From the NCBI GenBank assembly GCA_964563755.1, contig CAZLYC010000002.1:124001-188000 (forward strand): a DNA stretch of 64,000 bases, read 5' to 3'. Source of the stretch: JABMQF01 sp964563755. Lineage in GTDB: Archaea; Nanobdellota; Nanobdellia; Woesearchaeales; UBA11576. Position 1 is the first letter of the stretch, and every line of letters starts with the position of its first letter. Below are positions 33,459 to 41,597 of this stretch, one piece after another. Under the pieces are notes generated by a model that saw nothing but the letters and a program-made list of their open reading frames with translations, made no database searches and had not been told where the DNA came from. The position numbers and the translations under genes are program-made.

Positions 33459-34544
33459 ATGAAGCAGTTCAGGAAGGATGATTTTTCAGAATTTGTCCTT
33501 GCAGGAGATATAAGCGGCACAAATACAAGCATAAGTATAGCTGGTGTAAAAGACAAAAAGCCAGAACCATTGTTCGTTCTGAGGTTCAAGAGCCAGGAGC
33601 TTCCGATAATCACTGACGCGATAAATGAGACGCTGAAATTTGCAGCGGATAAGCATGGTATCCATGTCTCCAAGGCTTGCATTTCTGCTGCAGGACCAGT
33701 GAATCCTGAACGCACATCATGCAAGCTCACTAATCTTCCATGGCAGATAGACGTAAAGAAGATACTTTCAGGTACGATGCTGAACTCAATCGCGTTGATA
33801 AACGATTTTGAGGCAATAGGTTTTGGCATACCCTTCCTGAACGAGAAGGACAATAAGCATATCGTCTATCTTAAGCATCCAGAAAACCGCCATCCTGTAA
33901 AAGTCGACAAGGCAGTGAAAGGCGTGATAGGTGCTGGCACAGGTCTTGGTAAATCGATAATAATATACTGCGATAAGAAAGGAGCATACATGCCTATTGC
34001 CTCTGAAGGAGGTCATGAGGACCTTGCGGTAGTAGATGCTTTTGAATATGAGCTGATGCAGTTTGCGAAGGATAGACGAGGAGGGGAAGCTCCTCTTGAC
34101 TGTGAGGATATCATATCAGGAAGAGGCATAGTCGCCATATATGATTACATCATAGAGATGGAGATATTTGAGTATAATAGTGTCTCGAAAGAGATTGAGT
34201 CTGCTGAGTTCTCTGAAAAAGCAGAGATGATATCCAAGCACGCCAAGAAAGACGCTGCCTGCAAAAAGACGATGGAAATATTCGCCAGGTTCTACGCAAG
34301 AGCTTTGAGGAACACAGCTCTCAATGTGATGGCAAGAGGCGGCATGTACATAGCAGGAGGTATCGCTGCAAAGAACCTTGATTTCTTCACAGATGGAGAA
34401 TTCATGAAAGAGTTCGAGACCAACCACACGCAGAACAAGGTGCTTAAGGATATTCCTGTATTCATAGTCACGAATTACGACGTTAGCCTCTACGGCACAG
34501 CGAACGTTGCTGCGAATTTTCCTGAGATGGCGATAAAGAAGTGA
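33459..34544 (+). CDS. glk: glucokinase (bacterial Glk family)
   Basis: A 361-residue ATP-type glucokinase. It shows the phosphate-1 loop GDISGTNTSI, LTNLPWQID, the catalytic LINDFEAIGFG, GAGTGLGKS and SEGGHEDL expected for the Glk (COG0837) family. The nucleotide donor is probably ATP. A Glk-family enzyme is unlike the ADP-dependent glucokinases of Thermococcales. It ends the rightward run of glycogen genes and converges on the HEXXH gene with a 10 bp gap. It would phosphorylate the glucose released by the debranching enzyme and GH15. Confidence 0.88.
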   Translation: MKQFRKDDFSEFVLAGDISGTNTSISIAGVKDKKPEPLFVLRFKSQELPIITDAINETLKFAADKHGIHVSKACISAAGPVNPERTSCKLTNLPWQIDVKKILSGTMLNSIALINDFEAIGFGIPFLNEKDNKHIVYLKHPENRHPVKVDKAVKGVIGAGTGLGKSIIIYCDKKGAYMPIASEGGHEDLAVVDAFEYELMQFAKDRRGGEAPLDCEDIISGRGIVAIYDYIIEMEIFEYNSVSKEIESAEFSEKAEMISKHAKKDAACKKTMEIFARFYARALRNTALNVMARGGMYIAGGIAAKNLDFFTDGEFMKEFETNHTQNKVLKDIPVFIVTNYDVSLYGTANVAANFPEMAIKK

Positions 34545-34554
34545 TTTGAAATAA

Positions 34555-35217
34555 TTACTTTCTGCTTTCTGCAGCAAGATATGCGTCGAATACCATCCTG
34601 AGGCGTTTGTGAGGTCCTTTGAGCTCTTCTACAGATATTTTTGCGTCTTCTGTTAGCAGCTTATCGAGCGCGATCAAGTAAGCGTGTGTCTCATCCTCCA
34701 TAACAGTATCATGATACGCTGCCTGTAGACTAAGGTAGTTGCTAATTCTTCGAAGAATCGTAGGGTTGATAGTTTTCATGGCTTCGCGGATGTCTTCGCG
34801 ATAGCTGTTGTTTAGGTAGTACAGACCATGTGAAATTTCATGGTCCCTGAATGACTGGTCGCATCCTTTGAAAGTGCCGATTATGTAGAAATCTTTCCCC
34901 CTGTTTTTCCTGAACCGTTCCAACAGCTCTATCTCCTGCTCTGTCAAAGGGTCAAATTTTCCTTCATAGAATGGTTCTAGTATTCTGGCAGGTATATTGA
35001 ATGATTCCCATTCATCATAATAACTGAACTTTCCTTGCTTTTTTGATTCTGGCGAATTCTTTGTATACCAAGAGATGAATTCCTCACGCGTAAATATCTT
35101 ATCCTTGAATATTGGAGATTCAAAATGTTCCTGGAACCTCATGAAAGTTGATGCTAGCTCCTGCTGCGTATCGCAGACTAGCTCATACAGGTCTGGCAGT
35201 ATTTCTTTGCAGTCCAT
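34555..35217 (-). CDS. uncharacterised protein with HEXXH motif
   Basis: A 220-residue soluble protein. A possible zinc site HEISH is at about residue 124 (in FRDHEISHGLYYLN), followed by a downstream helix with AYHDTVMEDETHAY that could supply a third ligand. No known peptidase family is recognised, and many HEXXH matches are not enzymes. The N-terminal part is helical and acidic. A TATA box (about 35238-35247) 26 bp before ATG 35217 suggests a leaderless mRNA and excludes an earlier TTG. Confidence 0.6.
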   Translation of the reverse strand: MDCKEILPDLYELVCDTQQELASTFMRFQEHFESPIFKDKIFTREEFISWYTKNSPESKKQGKFSYYDEWESFNIPARILEPFYEGKFDPLTEQEIELLERFRKNRGKDFYIIGTFKGCDQSFRDHEISHGLYYLNNSYREDIREAMKTINPTILRRISNYLSLQAAYHDTVMEDETHAYLIALDKLLTEDAKISVEELKGPHKRLRMVFDAYLAAESRK

Positions 35218-35237
35218 AACCAATTTATTATGATTTG

Positions 35238-35247
35238 GAATATAAAC
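35238..35247 (-). promoter_or_regulatory. TATA box of the HEXXH gene
   Basis: CGTTTATATTC on the minus strand, 26 bp before ATG 35217. Confidence 0.45.
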
Positions 35248-35367
35248 GTTTCGAGTTACGCTGTTTCAAGACAGCATAATCTATGTTTAAAACTGTTTTA
35301 AACGCAGTATGCACAATCAAACCACAGAATATTGTAACCACTTATAAGGGACAACAAAAACGAAAGG

Positions 35368-35376
35368 TTTATATAT
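35368..35376 (+). promoter_or_regulatory. TATA box of the 35418 gene
   Basis: TTTATATAT lies 42-50 bp before ATG 35418. It shows that an open frame extending back to 35283 is not the true start. Confidence 0.5.
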
Positions 35377-35417
35377 CAGTTACAGTATTAGTGCCCTATA
35401 TCGGGGTGGTTGAGTAT

Positions 35418-35786
35418 ATGTCTTCACATAACAAGATTGATCCAGATGATGAATTCTCAAAGCTAGAACAACTAGCATTTAACGGTCAATGGGACAAGCA
35501 AGAACAGGAACGCATTTGGAACGCTTTCGGCTTCAGCAATCTGCCAGCCACAGATGTAGCTCTGGATAATAACCATGCAAGACTCGGTAGCTTAACAACC
35601 ATATTCACCCTTTTTGACACTTACAAAGTTGAAAAGAAGTTTGAACCGCAACTTTTCGGCATGATACAGAGATACACAGACAAGTATCCTAGCTGCCGCC
35701 AGTATGTCCCTGATAAGATTCTATCAGCAATCTATCCGACAACCATGCATGGAGAGTCTGACTGGAAGAAGGATAAGGTGCGATAA
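35418..35786 (+). CDS. uncharacterised small protein upstream of GH15
   Basis: A 122-residue soluble acidic protein (MSSHNKIDPDDEFSKLEQLAF...). No domain is recognised. The start is set by a TATA box at 35368-35376 and by GGGTGGTTGAG before the ATG; longer frames reach upstream through the promoter. It ends 2 bp before the GH15 gene, so the two are co-transcribed, which suggests a link with glucan metabolism, but nothing in the sequence shows a function. Confidence 0.6.
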   Translation: MSSHNKIDPDDEFSKLEQLAFNGQWDKQEQERIWNAFGFSNLPATDVALDNNHARLGSLTTIFTLFDTYKVEKKFEPQLFGMIQRYTDKYPSCRQYVPDKILSAIYPTTMHGESDWKKDKVR

Positions 35787-35788
35787 AC

Positions 35789-36790
35789 ATGATCATTAAA
35801 CAATCACTCGAGATATTGAAGCGTATGCATCACCCTAACGGGCTTTTTGTTGCTGCGCTTGATGACAGGACTCATTATTCTAGGCAGTCATGGATAAGGG
35901 ACTGTATATACGCATCACTTGGTTTTGAGGCGACAAAGAACTGGAAAGAAGTCGTGAAGACTTACCAGGCATTGCTTGATGTTTTGAAGAAGCATGAGTA
36001 TAAGATAGACTGGGCAATCGTCGAGAAGCCAGTCCACAGATGGCAGTACATCCACGCGAGGTTTGACCCAGAGACGTTCGAGGAGTTCAGTGAAGAGTGG
36101 GGCAACAAGCAGAACGATTCTATCGGCGCATTGATGTTTAAGATTGGAGAGCTCGAATCCAAAGGCATTAAGATAATCCGCGACAAGGATGACGAGAGGA
36201 TATTGCAGAAGCTAGTCTATTATCTCAACTCAATCCAATATTGGCAGGACGCTGACAACGGGATGTGGGAAGAGAACGAGGAAGTCCACGCATCAAGCGT
36301 CGGCGCATGCGTTGCAGGTCTTAAGAAAATATCAAAGATAGTTGATGTTCCTCAGGTCCTAATAAAGAAGGGCGAGGATGTTCTTAACATGCTCTTGCCT
36401 AGGGAATCCGAGAGTAAGGAAGTTGACCTTGCCTTGCTTTCGCTGATATATCCGTATGGTGTAGTTTCAGAAGAGCAGCGTGAGTTTATCCTCAAGAACA
36501 TTGAGGAGAAGCTTATGAGGCAGAAGGGCATAATCCGCTATGCTGGAGACAAATACTTCAACAAGGGCGGAGAGGCAGAATGGACATTCGGATTCCCCTG
36601 GCTATCTATAATCTACAAGCAGATGAACAAGCCTGACAAGCAGGCGTTCTATATGAGGAAGACTCTCGAAGTCCTGAATGAGAAAGGCGAGCTACCAGAG
36701 TTATACTACGCTGAATCAGGCGAACACAACGAGAACACGCCTCTAGGCTGGGGCCAGAGCCTCCTCGTCGTGGCTATGAGCAAGGAATAA
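35789..36790 (+). CDS. GH15-family glucoamylase-like protein
   Basis: A 333-residue (alpha/alpha)6-barrel protein of the GH15 family. It has SRQSWIRDCIYASLGF, the first catalytic-acid region DNGMWEENEEVHASSVG, and the second near the C terminus (LPELYYAESGEHNENTPLGWGQSLLV). GH15 enzymes release glucose from alpha-glucan or trehalose. Typical microbial GH15 proteins are about 600-650 residues with an N-terminal beta-sandwich; that domain is missing, so this is a catalytic-domain-only form. There is no signal peptide. It is encoded 2 bp after the small unknown gene. Confidence 0.8.
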   Translation: MIIKQSLEILKRMHHPNGLFVAALDDRTHYSRQSWIRDCIYASLGFEATKNWKEVVKTYQALLDVLKKHEYKIDWAIVEKPVHRWQYIHARFDPETFEEFSEEWGNKQNDSIGALMFKIGELESKGIKIIRDKDDERILQKLVYYLNSIQYWQDADNGMWEENEEVHASSVGACVAGLKKISKIVDVPQVLIKKGEDVLNMLLPRESESKEVDLALLSLIYPYGVVSEEQREFILKNIEEKLMRQKGIIRYAGDKYFNKGGEAEWTFGFPWLSIIYKQMNKPDKQAFYMRKTLEVLNEKGELPELYYAESGEHNENTPLGWGQSLLVVAMSKE

Positions 36791-36859
36791 ACATCCTAAA
36801 ATTAAGAGTTATTTTTATAAATACCAACAAAACTCAGGTCATTTAGGTGTTGTGAGATA

Positions 36860-37375
36860 ATGAATAATGGCAAGATTCAGGTCTATGAGCTTGATGTTCC
36901 TAAATGTCTCTATAATAGTCATGGTATTCCTATTGATATAGGATCAAAAGTCGATGAGATGATAAGAAAAGATTTCAGGGGTCAGAACTTAGTCGTCAGA
37001 TGCATAAGTTCTAGAGAGCACCCGCAGGATGATGTCGATTCTCTTGCAGATAAGATTATTGAACATGGCACTGACCGTATGATTACCGGTAGGGGCGGAC
37101 GGGGTTACGAACTGATTGTCTGCGATTTTTTTGCATTGCGTTGCAGAGTGAATCCTGATTCAATCATATTTGATAACGTGATTTCTGAGTTGAAAGACTA
37201 TCTTCCAAGAGACATTCCTACAACAAAAGTTGACATAACTATGCTGTATGATGGCAACAAGCTCGAACTTGTACCATACAAAGGCGAGGATGGCAAGGAT
37301 AGGTATGATGCTTTTGTATTCAAGAATCCTATGAGAAAGAAGGAAGCTCTAAAAGCTCTAATAAAAGTCAAGTAA
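36860..37375 (+). CDS. uncharacterised protein
   Basis: A 171-residue soluble alpha/beta protein with no recognised family. Notable are a Gly/Arg stretch GRGGRGYELIVCDFFALRCRV (about residues 91-111) and a basic C terminus. A TATA box (about 36814-36822) and AGGTGTTGTGAG before the ATG support the start. It converges on aCPSF1 across a 151 bp region that holds inverted repeats. Confidence 0.55.
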   Translation: MNNGKIQVYELDVPKCLYNSHGIPIDIGSKVDEMIRKDFRGQNLVVRCISSREHPQDDVDSLADKIIEHGTDRMITGRGGRGYELIVCDFFALRCRVNPDSIIFDNVISELKDYLPRDIPTTKVDITMLYDGNKLELVPYKGEDGKDRYDAFVFKNPMRKKEALKALIKVK

Positions 37376-37391
37376 TGCCTCACAGTTAGAG

Positions 37392-37503
37392 AGCCACCGC
37401 TACTGACATGCGAGGTTGCGGTGTAAATATCAGATGATGATTTCTCAGAAGCATTTTTAGTTTAATATTCTGACCGAGCGTCGTAGCGGTGGCTACGTCA
37501 GAA
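37392..37503. ncRNA. structured intergenic element with competing inverted repeats
   Basis: AGCCACCGCTAC (37392-37403) is perfectly complementary to GTAGCGGTGGCT (37483-37494). Its core CACCGC can instead pair with GCGGTG at 37418-37423. A third stem, TTCTGAC/GTCAGAA (37468-37474 and 37497-37503), encloses GTAGC/GCTAC with loop GGTG. These pairings are mutually exclusive. The region lies between two convergent genes. It may be a small RNA, a bidirectional terminator or a decayed repeat; strand is unknown. Confidence 0.35.
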
Positions 37504-37526
37504 GATAAAAAAGAACTTTAAAAAAA

Positions 37527-39431
37527 TTATCTTACTCTCACAGCCTCAAGGTTTCTCGGCGCGACAGTCTCTATCCTGAACTGGCGGTGTATTGTGCTCG
37601 CCAAGTCAAGGCATCTTGAGTTCTCACCGTGGTTTATTATAACTTTCTTCGGCCTTGGCTGGAGTCTTGCGAGGAAGTTCATGAGTTCCCGCCTGTCAGA
37701 GTGTCCTGTTATCTCTATCTTGTGGACTTCCATGTTTATTCTCATTATGTCAGGCTTGCCTGTTGAGTCTACTCTCATGACTATCTCTCTTTCGCCTTCT
37801 CTTATCCTTTTTCCCATGCTTCCTTCTGGCTGGTAGCAGGAGAACACGAGTGAGTTATGCGGGTTGTCAGAGAGCGCTTTTAGGTACTCGACTGATGGTC
37901 CGCCGGTCAGCATTCCTGACGTTGCTACAATCAGGCAGCTTCCTGCCTCTTCTATTATCTGCTGTCTTTCTTTCGGGCTGCCTACTCTCTTGAAGACAGA
38001 AGACAGGAATGGATTGTTGTCCTTGTGGAATATCTGCTTCCTTACGTTCGAGTTGAGGAACTCAGGGTATGCTGTGTGGATTGCTGTTATGTCCCAGACC
38101 ATTCCATCTATGTAGCAGGGTATCGGTTCGAGTTCACCAGTCCTGACCATCTCTTCTATGAGCATCATGACTTCTTGCGCCCTTCCTGAACCTAGCGTCG
38201 GCATTAGTATCTTGCCTTTTCTCGCTACAGTGTCTTTGATTATCTGCTTGAGAAGGTTATCCTGTTCCATCACTGGAGGGAGAGTGTTGTCTTTTCCTCC
38301 GTATGTGCTCTCTATCATCAGTGTCTCGAGCCTCGGGAATCTTGTCTCTGCCTGCGCAAGCAGTCTTGTCTTTGCGAATTTCATGTCTGCTGTGTAGAGC
38401 AGGTTATGCAGGCCGTTGCCGACGTGCATATGCACCATGGCGCTTCCAAGTATGTGGCCTGAGTTGTACAATGTTATCCTCACGTCCGGGGTTACGTCTG
38501 TTACCTCGTCGAAATCCAGGCATATTGTGTGCTTGACCATCTCTCTTACTTCGTCTGATGTGAATATCGGGTCTTTTCCTTCAGACCTCATTATCTTGAC
38601 CATGTCAAGCTGAAGTAGAGCCATGATATCTCTTGTCGGTTCTGTGCAGTATACTGGTCCTCTGTATCCCATCTTGAACAGCCACGGAACAAGTCCTGAG
38701 TGGTCTAAGTGGGCGTGCGTGACTATGACTGCGTCAAGCTCGTCGAGCTTGAACTCAGGAGCCTCAAGATAAGGATATTGTTCCTGGTCAGATGCGGGGT
38801 TTATTCCGCAATCCAAGAGCACTCTTGATTCTGGCGTCTGTAGGAGTATCGCTGATCTTCCTACCTGTCTTGCTCCTCCAAGGTATGTTACGCGTATCCA
38901 TTCCTCTTTCTTCCCGCGTATCCATCCGTCGTATATCCTGTGTCCTATCTTGTCGAGGAATTTTCTCCTGTAATCAGAATTCTCATAAAGGACTGCTCGT
39001 ATGCTTTCTATGAGCTTTGATTGTATTGGCGGCGTCCTCTTTATTAGAGGTACCCACAGGGTCTTCTCCCTTATATCCCTAAGAAGTTCGCCTTGTTTTC
39101 CTATGACAAGACCCGGCTTCTCTGCGTGTATTATGACGATGGACCTTTGTGTGTCGAATATGATTTCTCCAGGTCCTGCCTCGTCAGTTATCAGCTCTTT
39201 TATCTTCTTCTCTGCTTTTTCCATATCCATACAGATTGCAGGGTCAGGCCTAAGCTCTATCCTTTTCTTTATTGAGTCCACTATGCTTTTGATTACTCCC
39301 TTATTATCGAGGAAGAAATCCTTGTCCTTTGTGTAGAGGACTATGTTTGCGCCCTCAAATACTGCGGAGCTTACAACTCCGTCAGGCAATTGCTTCAGTA
39401 TCTCATCCAATATTCCAGTCAAAACTCTCAC
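37527..39431 (-). CDS. aCPSF1, KH/beta-CASP ribonuclease and termination factor
   Basis: A 634-residue archaeal CPSF73-like nuclease. The N terminus has KH domains (GLVIGKQGELLRDI, about residues 106-119). The metallo-beta-lactamase core has the zinc motif THAHLDHSG (about 243-251), followed by the beta-CASP insertion and HSDRRELMNFL and INHGE near the C terminus. Orthologues (FttA) cleave nascent RNA to end transcription. The start shown is GTG 39431; TTG 39422 three codons later follows GGTGAG and is equally plausible. It lies 63 bp downstream of psmB on the same strand. Confidence 0.95.
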   Translation of the reverse strand: MRVLTGILDEILKQLPDGVVSSAVFEGANIVLYTKDKDFFLDNKGVIKSIVDSIKKRIELRPDPAICMDMEKAEKKIKELITDEAGPGEIIFDTQRSIVIIHAEKPGLVIGKQGELLRDIREKTLWVPLIKRTPPIQSKLIESIRAVLYENSDYRRKFLDKIGHRIYDGWIRGKKEEWIRVTYLGGARQVGRSAILLQTPESRVLLDCGINPASDQEQYPYLEAPEFKLDELDAVIVTHAHLDHSGLVPWLFKMGYRGPVYCTEPTRDIMALLQLDMVKIMRSEGKDPIFTSDEVREMVKHTICLDFDEVTDVTPDVRITLYNSGHILGSAMVHMHVGNGLHNLLYTADMKFAKTRLLAQAETRFPRLETLMIESTYGGKDNTLPPVMEQDNLLKQIIKDTVARKGKILMPTLGSGRAQEVMMLIEEMVRTGELEPIPCYIDGMVWDITAIHTAYPEFLNSNVRKQIFHKDNNPFLSSVFKRVGSPKERQQIIEEAGSCLIVATSGMLTGGPSVEYLKALSDNPHNSLVFSCYQPEGSMGKRIREGEREIVMRVDSTGKPDIMRINMEVHKIEITGHSDRRELMNFLARLQPRPKKVIINHGENSRCLDLASTIHRQFRIETVAPRNLEAVRVR

Positions 39432-39494
39432 CTTAAATTCAGAATTACTTCATAAGATTGAAGTTATTCGATATAAAAATAGGAAAAAATTTGC

Positions 39495-40139
39495 CTAAAT
39501 CTCTAGGCCCTTCTCGACCTTTTTGGTCAATACCTTCTCGACTCCTGCCTGTGTTATGACTACAAGGTCCACTCCGTTTCCTGATGCTGAGTCCCTCTGC
39601 AATGCTGCGTTTATAGCTTTTAGTGCAAGAGTCTTTCCATCTTCAACACTTATTGGGTGCTTGTAGAGTGTCTCAAGGACTCCGTATGCGAATACGCTTC
39701 CTGAGCCTGATGAGAGGTAATCCTCCGCCTCGGTTATCGAGCCGTCAGGATAGATGTCGAAGATATGGAATCCTACCTCATCCTTTCCTGCGAATATGAA
39801 ATGGGAAATGCCCGGTATGGAGCTGAACTTTCTTATGTTCGAGTAGACCATTCCTGCTAAGAGGTTCGCTGCTTCGCTTACAGATATCTTCTTTCCCGTC
39901 CTAAGTCTCTTTAGCCTTAGCTCTGCTTTTATGAGCTTGACAAGAAGCTGCACGTCAGACACAGTACCTGCTGTAGTCAGCGCCATGTAGTCTTCTATTG
40001 CGAATATCTTATCGACCCACTTATTGGCTATCATCGTGCCTGCAGTGGCCCTTTTGTCCGCAGCCAGCACTATGCCTTCCTTGCATCGCAACGCAAGCGT
40101 TGTGGTTCCTGTTTTCATGGTATTTTCAGTTTCAGTCAT
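39495..40139 (-). CDS. psmB: 20S proteasome beta subunit
   Basis: A 214-residue archaeal proteasome beta subunit. The short propeptide ends at Gly and the mature protein begins TTTLAL with the catalytic Thr1 (residue 12 of the precursor). Lys33 and Asp17 equivalents lie in LAADKRATAG and GIVLAAD. The C-terminal KGLEI tail is plain. It forms the proteolytic chamber with PsmA, which is not in this window. AGGTGT lies 6 bp before the ATG. The aCPSF1 gene follows on the same strand. Confidence 0.95.
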   Translation of the reverse strand: MTETENTMKTGTTTLALRCKEGIVLAADKRATAGTMIANKWVDKIFAIEDYMALTTAGTVSDVQLLVKLIKAELRLKRLRTGKKISVSEAANLLAGMVYSNIRKFSSIPGISHFIFAGKDEVGFHIFDIYPDGSITEAEDYLSSGSGSVFAYGVLETLYKHPISVEDGKTLALKAINAALQRDSASGNGVDLVVITQAGVEKVLTKKVEKGLEI

Positions 40140-40319
40140 GGATTACACCTAAAAAGGTTCAGAACAAATCCTCTTGTTTATTAAGAATTTATTATCGAAT
40201 ATAAAAACCTCATATTTAAATGTTTCGGTAGGGCATATAAGTCGTAAAAACCCATTTGGTGGGCTTTAAAGGAAAAAATAAGAAATTAAAATATTGAAAA
40301 TATTATGTGTGTCAGCAGT

Positions 40320-41411
40320 TTATCTCCTTCTCTTAAGCACTGCTACTACAACGATTATACCTGCTATGACGAGAACGATGTCTGTAAGCAGTATGACAAG
40401 TAGCCACTGGTTCTGGTCTAGCCAGCTCTTCTTTGTGTAGCTTGTCTTTGGTGTCGCTACAGCAGTGCTCGCAGGCTTGACATAAGTCTCCTGTGGCTGT
40501 GTGACGACAGATACTTCTTCCTTGACAACAGGTTTAGGCTGGACAGGTTCGACTATCTCCTCCTCTTCTTCAGGAGTCTCGACAGGCGTAGTCTGTGCTG
40601 TGCTGCACTTCTCGACTACCAGGTTTACCTGGTCCTGCAATGTCTGCCTTCCGTCACGGTACAATGCCTTTATCATTATAGGATATGACCCGGGAACTAC
40701 TGAATTATCCAAAGATAGCACATCTGACAGCTCGTATTCATTCTGGTCGTCATTGACATCCTCAACCAGGTCGAAGCTTGCAGTCTTATGGAAATTGAAA
40801 CCGACAGCGTCAACCGTCAATTCAACTGTCTCGTCCTCTTCTCCGGTGTTTATGAACCTGAGTAGAAGTGTTGACTGCCTGTTGCAGCTTACTGTCGGAG
40901 GGTTGAGCTCTTTTCGTAAGACCCTTATCTCATGGTTTTCCTTGTCGACATCTACGTCAAACTGGACCTCAGCAGAATGGTCTGTGCTGTTCTCGTCCTC
41001 TCCTTCTGCAGTAAGGGTGAGTGTGAATGTGTCGTCAGTCTCAAGCCTGAGGGGTATTTCGAAGTTGAGCGTGACTGTCTTGTCACTTTCAGTGCTGAGT
41101 GAGAAATCTGAATCGAGATCGACTTCAATGTCGTCCCCATCATCTATTCCTTCAAGCACTGCAGAGACTTCAATGTTCTCTATCTTGCCATCCTCGATGC
41201 CGTCTGGAAACATGTTTTCGACTTTCACTTTCAGGGAAAGTTCAGAGTCAGGAGTCACTTTTATAACTCCGCCAGTCTCATCAGCAGACTGCTTGTCACC
41301 GTCTACTTTCGCTATTACATCTGATATGCTTAGCATGCTTTCCGCAAGTACTGATGTAGACAGAGCGGCCAAGATAAGCACAACGACAAAACATCCGAAT
41401 AGTTTCCTCAT
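40320..41411 (-). CDS. surface-anchored beta-sandwich protein
   Basis: A 363-residue exported protein: an N-terminal signal peptide (residues ~1-23, ending STSVLA), two or more beta-sandwich domains rich in Asp/Glu/Thr/Val, a Pro/Glu/Val linker (about 270-325) and a C-terminal membrane helix (about 336-358) followed by LKRRR. This is the layout of an archaeal cell-surface or envelope protein similar to CARDB-type domains. The function is unknown. Its TATA box lies near 41525-41540, giving a leader of about 95 nt with a GGCAA/TTGCC hairpin. Confidence 0.65.
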   Translation of the reverse strand: MRKLFGCFVVVLILAALSTSVLAESMLSISDVIAKVDGDKQSADETGGVIKVTPDSELSLKVKVENMFPDGIEDGKIENIEVSAVLEGIDDGDDIEVDLDSDFSLSTESDKTVTLNFEIPLRLETDDTFTLTLTAEGEDENSTDHSAEVQFDVDVDKENHEIRVLRKELNPPTVSCNRQSTLLLRFINTGEEDETVELTVDAVGFNFHKTASFDLVEDVNDDQNEYELSDVLSLDNSVVPGSYPIMIKALYRDGRQTLQDQVNLVVEKCSTAQTTPVETPEEEEEIVEPVQPKPVVKEEVSVVTQPQETYVKPASTAVATPKTSYTKKSWLDQNQWLLVILLTDIVLVIAGIIVVVAVLKRRR

Positions 41412-41597
41412 TTTCTGTTACCCCCTGAAATGATAATGAGATTTACTTCAGGCAAATGCAGTGTAGAGCTGTCACTTGCCGAGAACCACCCGTTTTTTGT
41501 TACTTTCTGATAAGAATTATTCTAATATATAAATACCTTTTGTAGTCATACATCGGATACGAAAAGAACGTCTTTTAAAGCTTTTTAGAATTATGCT

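Noticed and set aside
37434..37474. ATGATGA and CTGA resembling boxes C and D of a guide RNA
   Set aside because: The spacing between the boxes and the lack of C'/D' boxes do not fit archaeal C/D RNAs; the inverted repeats explain the region better.
40240..40262. CCCA/TGGG hairpin between the surface-protein and psmB genes
   Set aside because: Only four base pairs and no T run; probably an incidental or weak terminator of the upstream gene.
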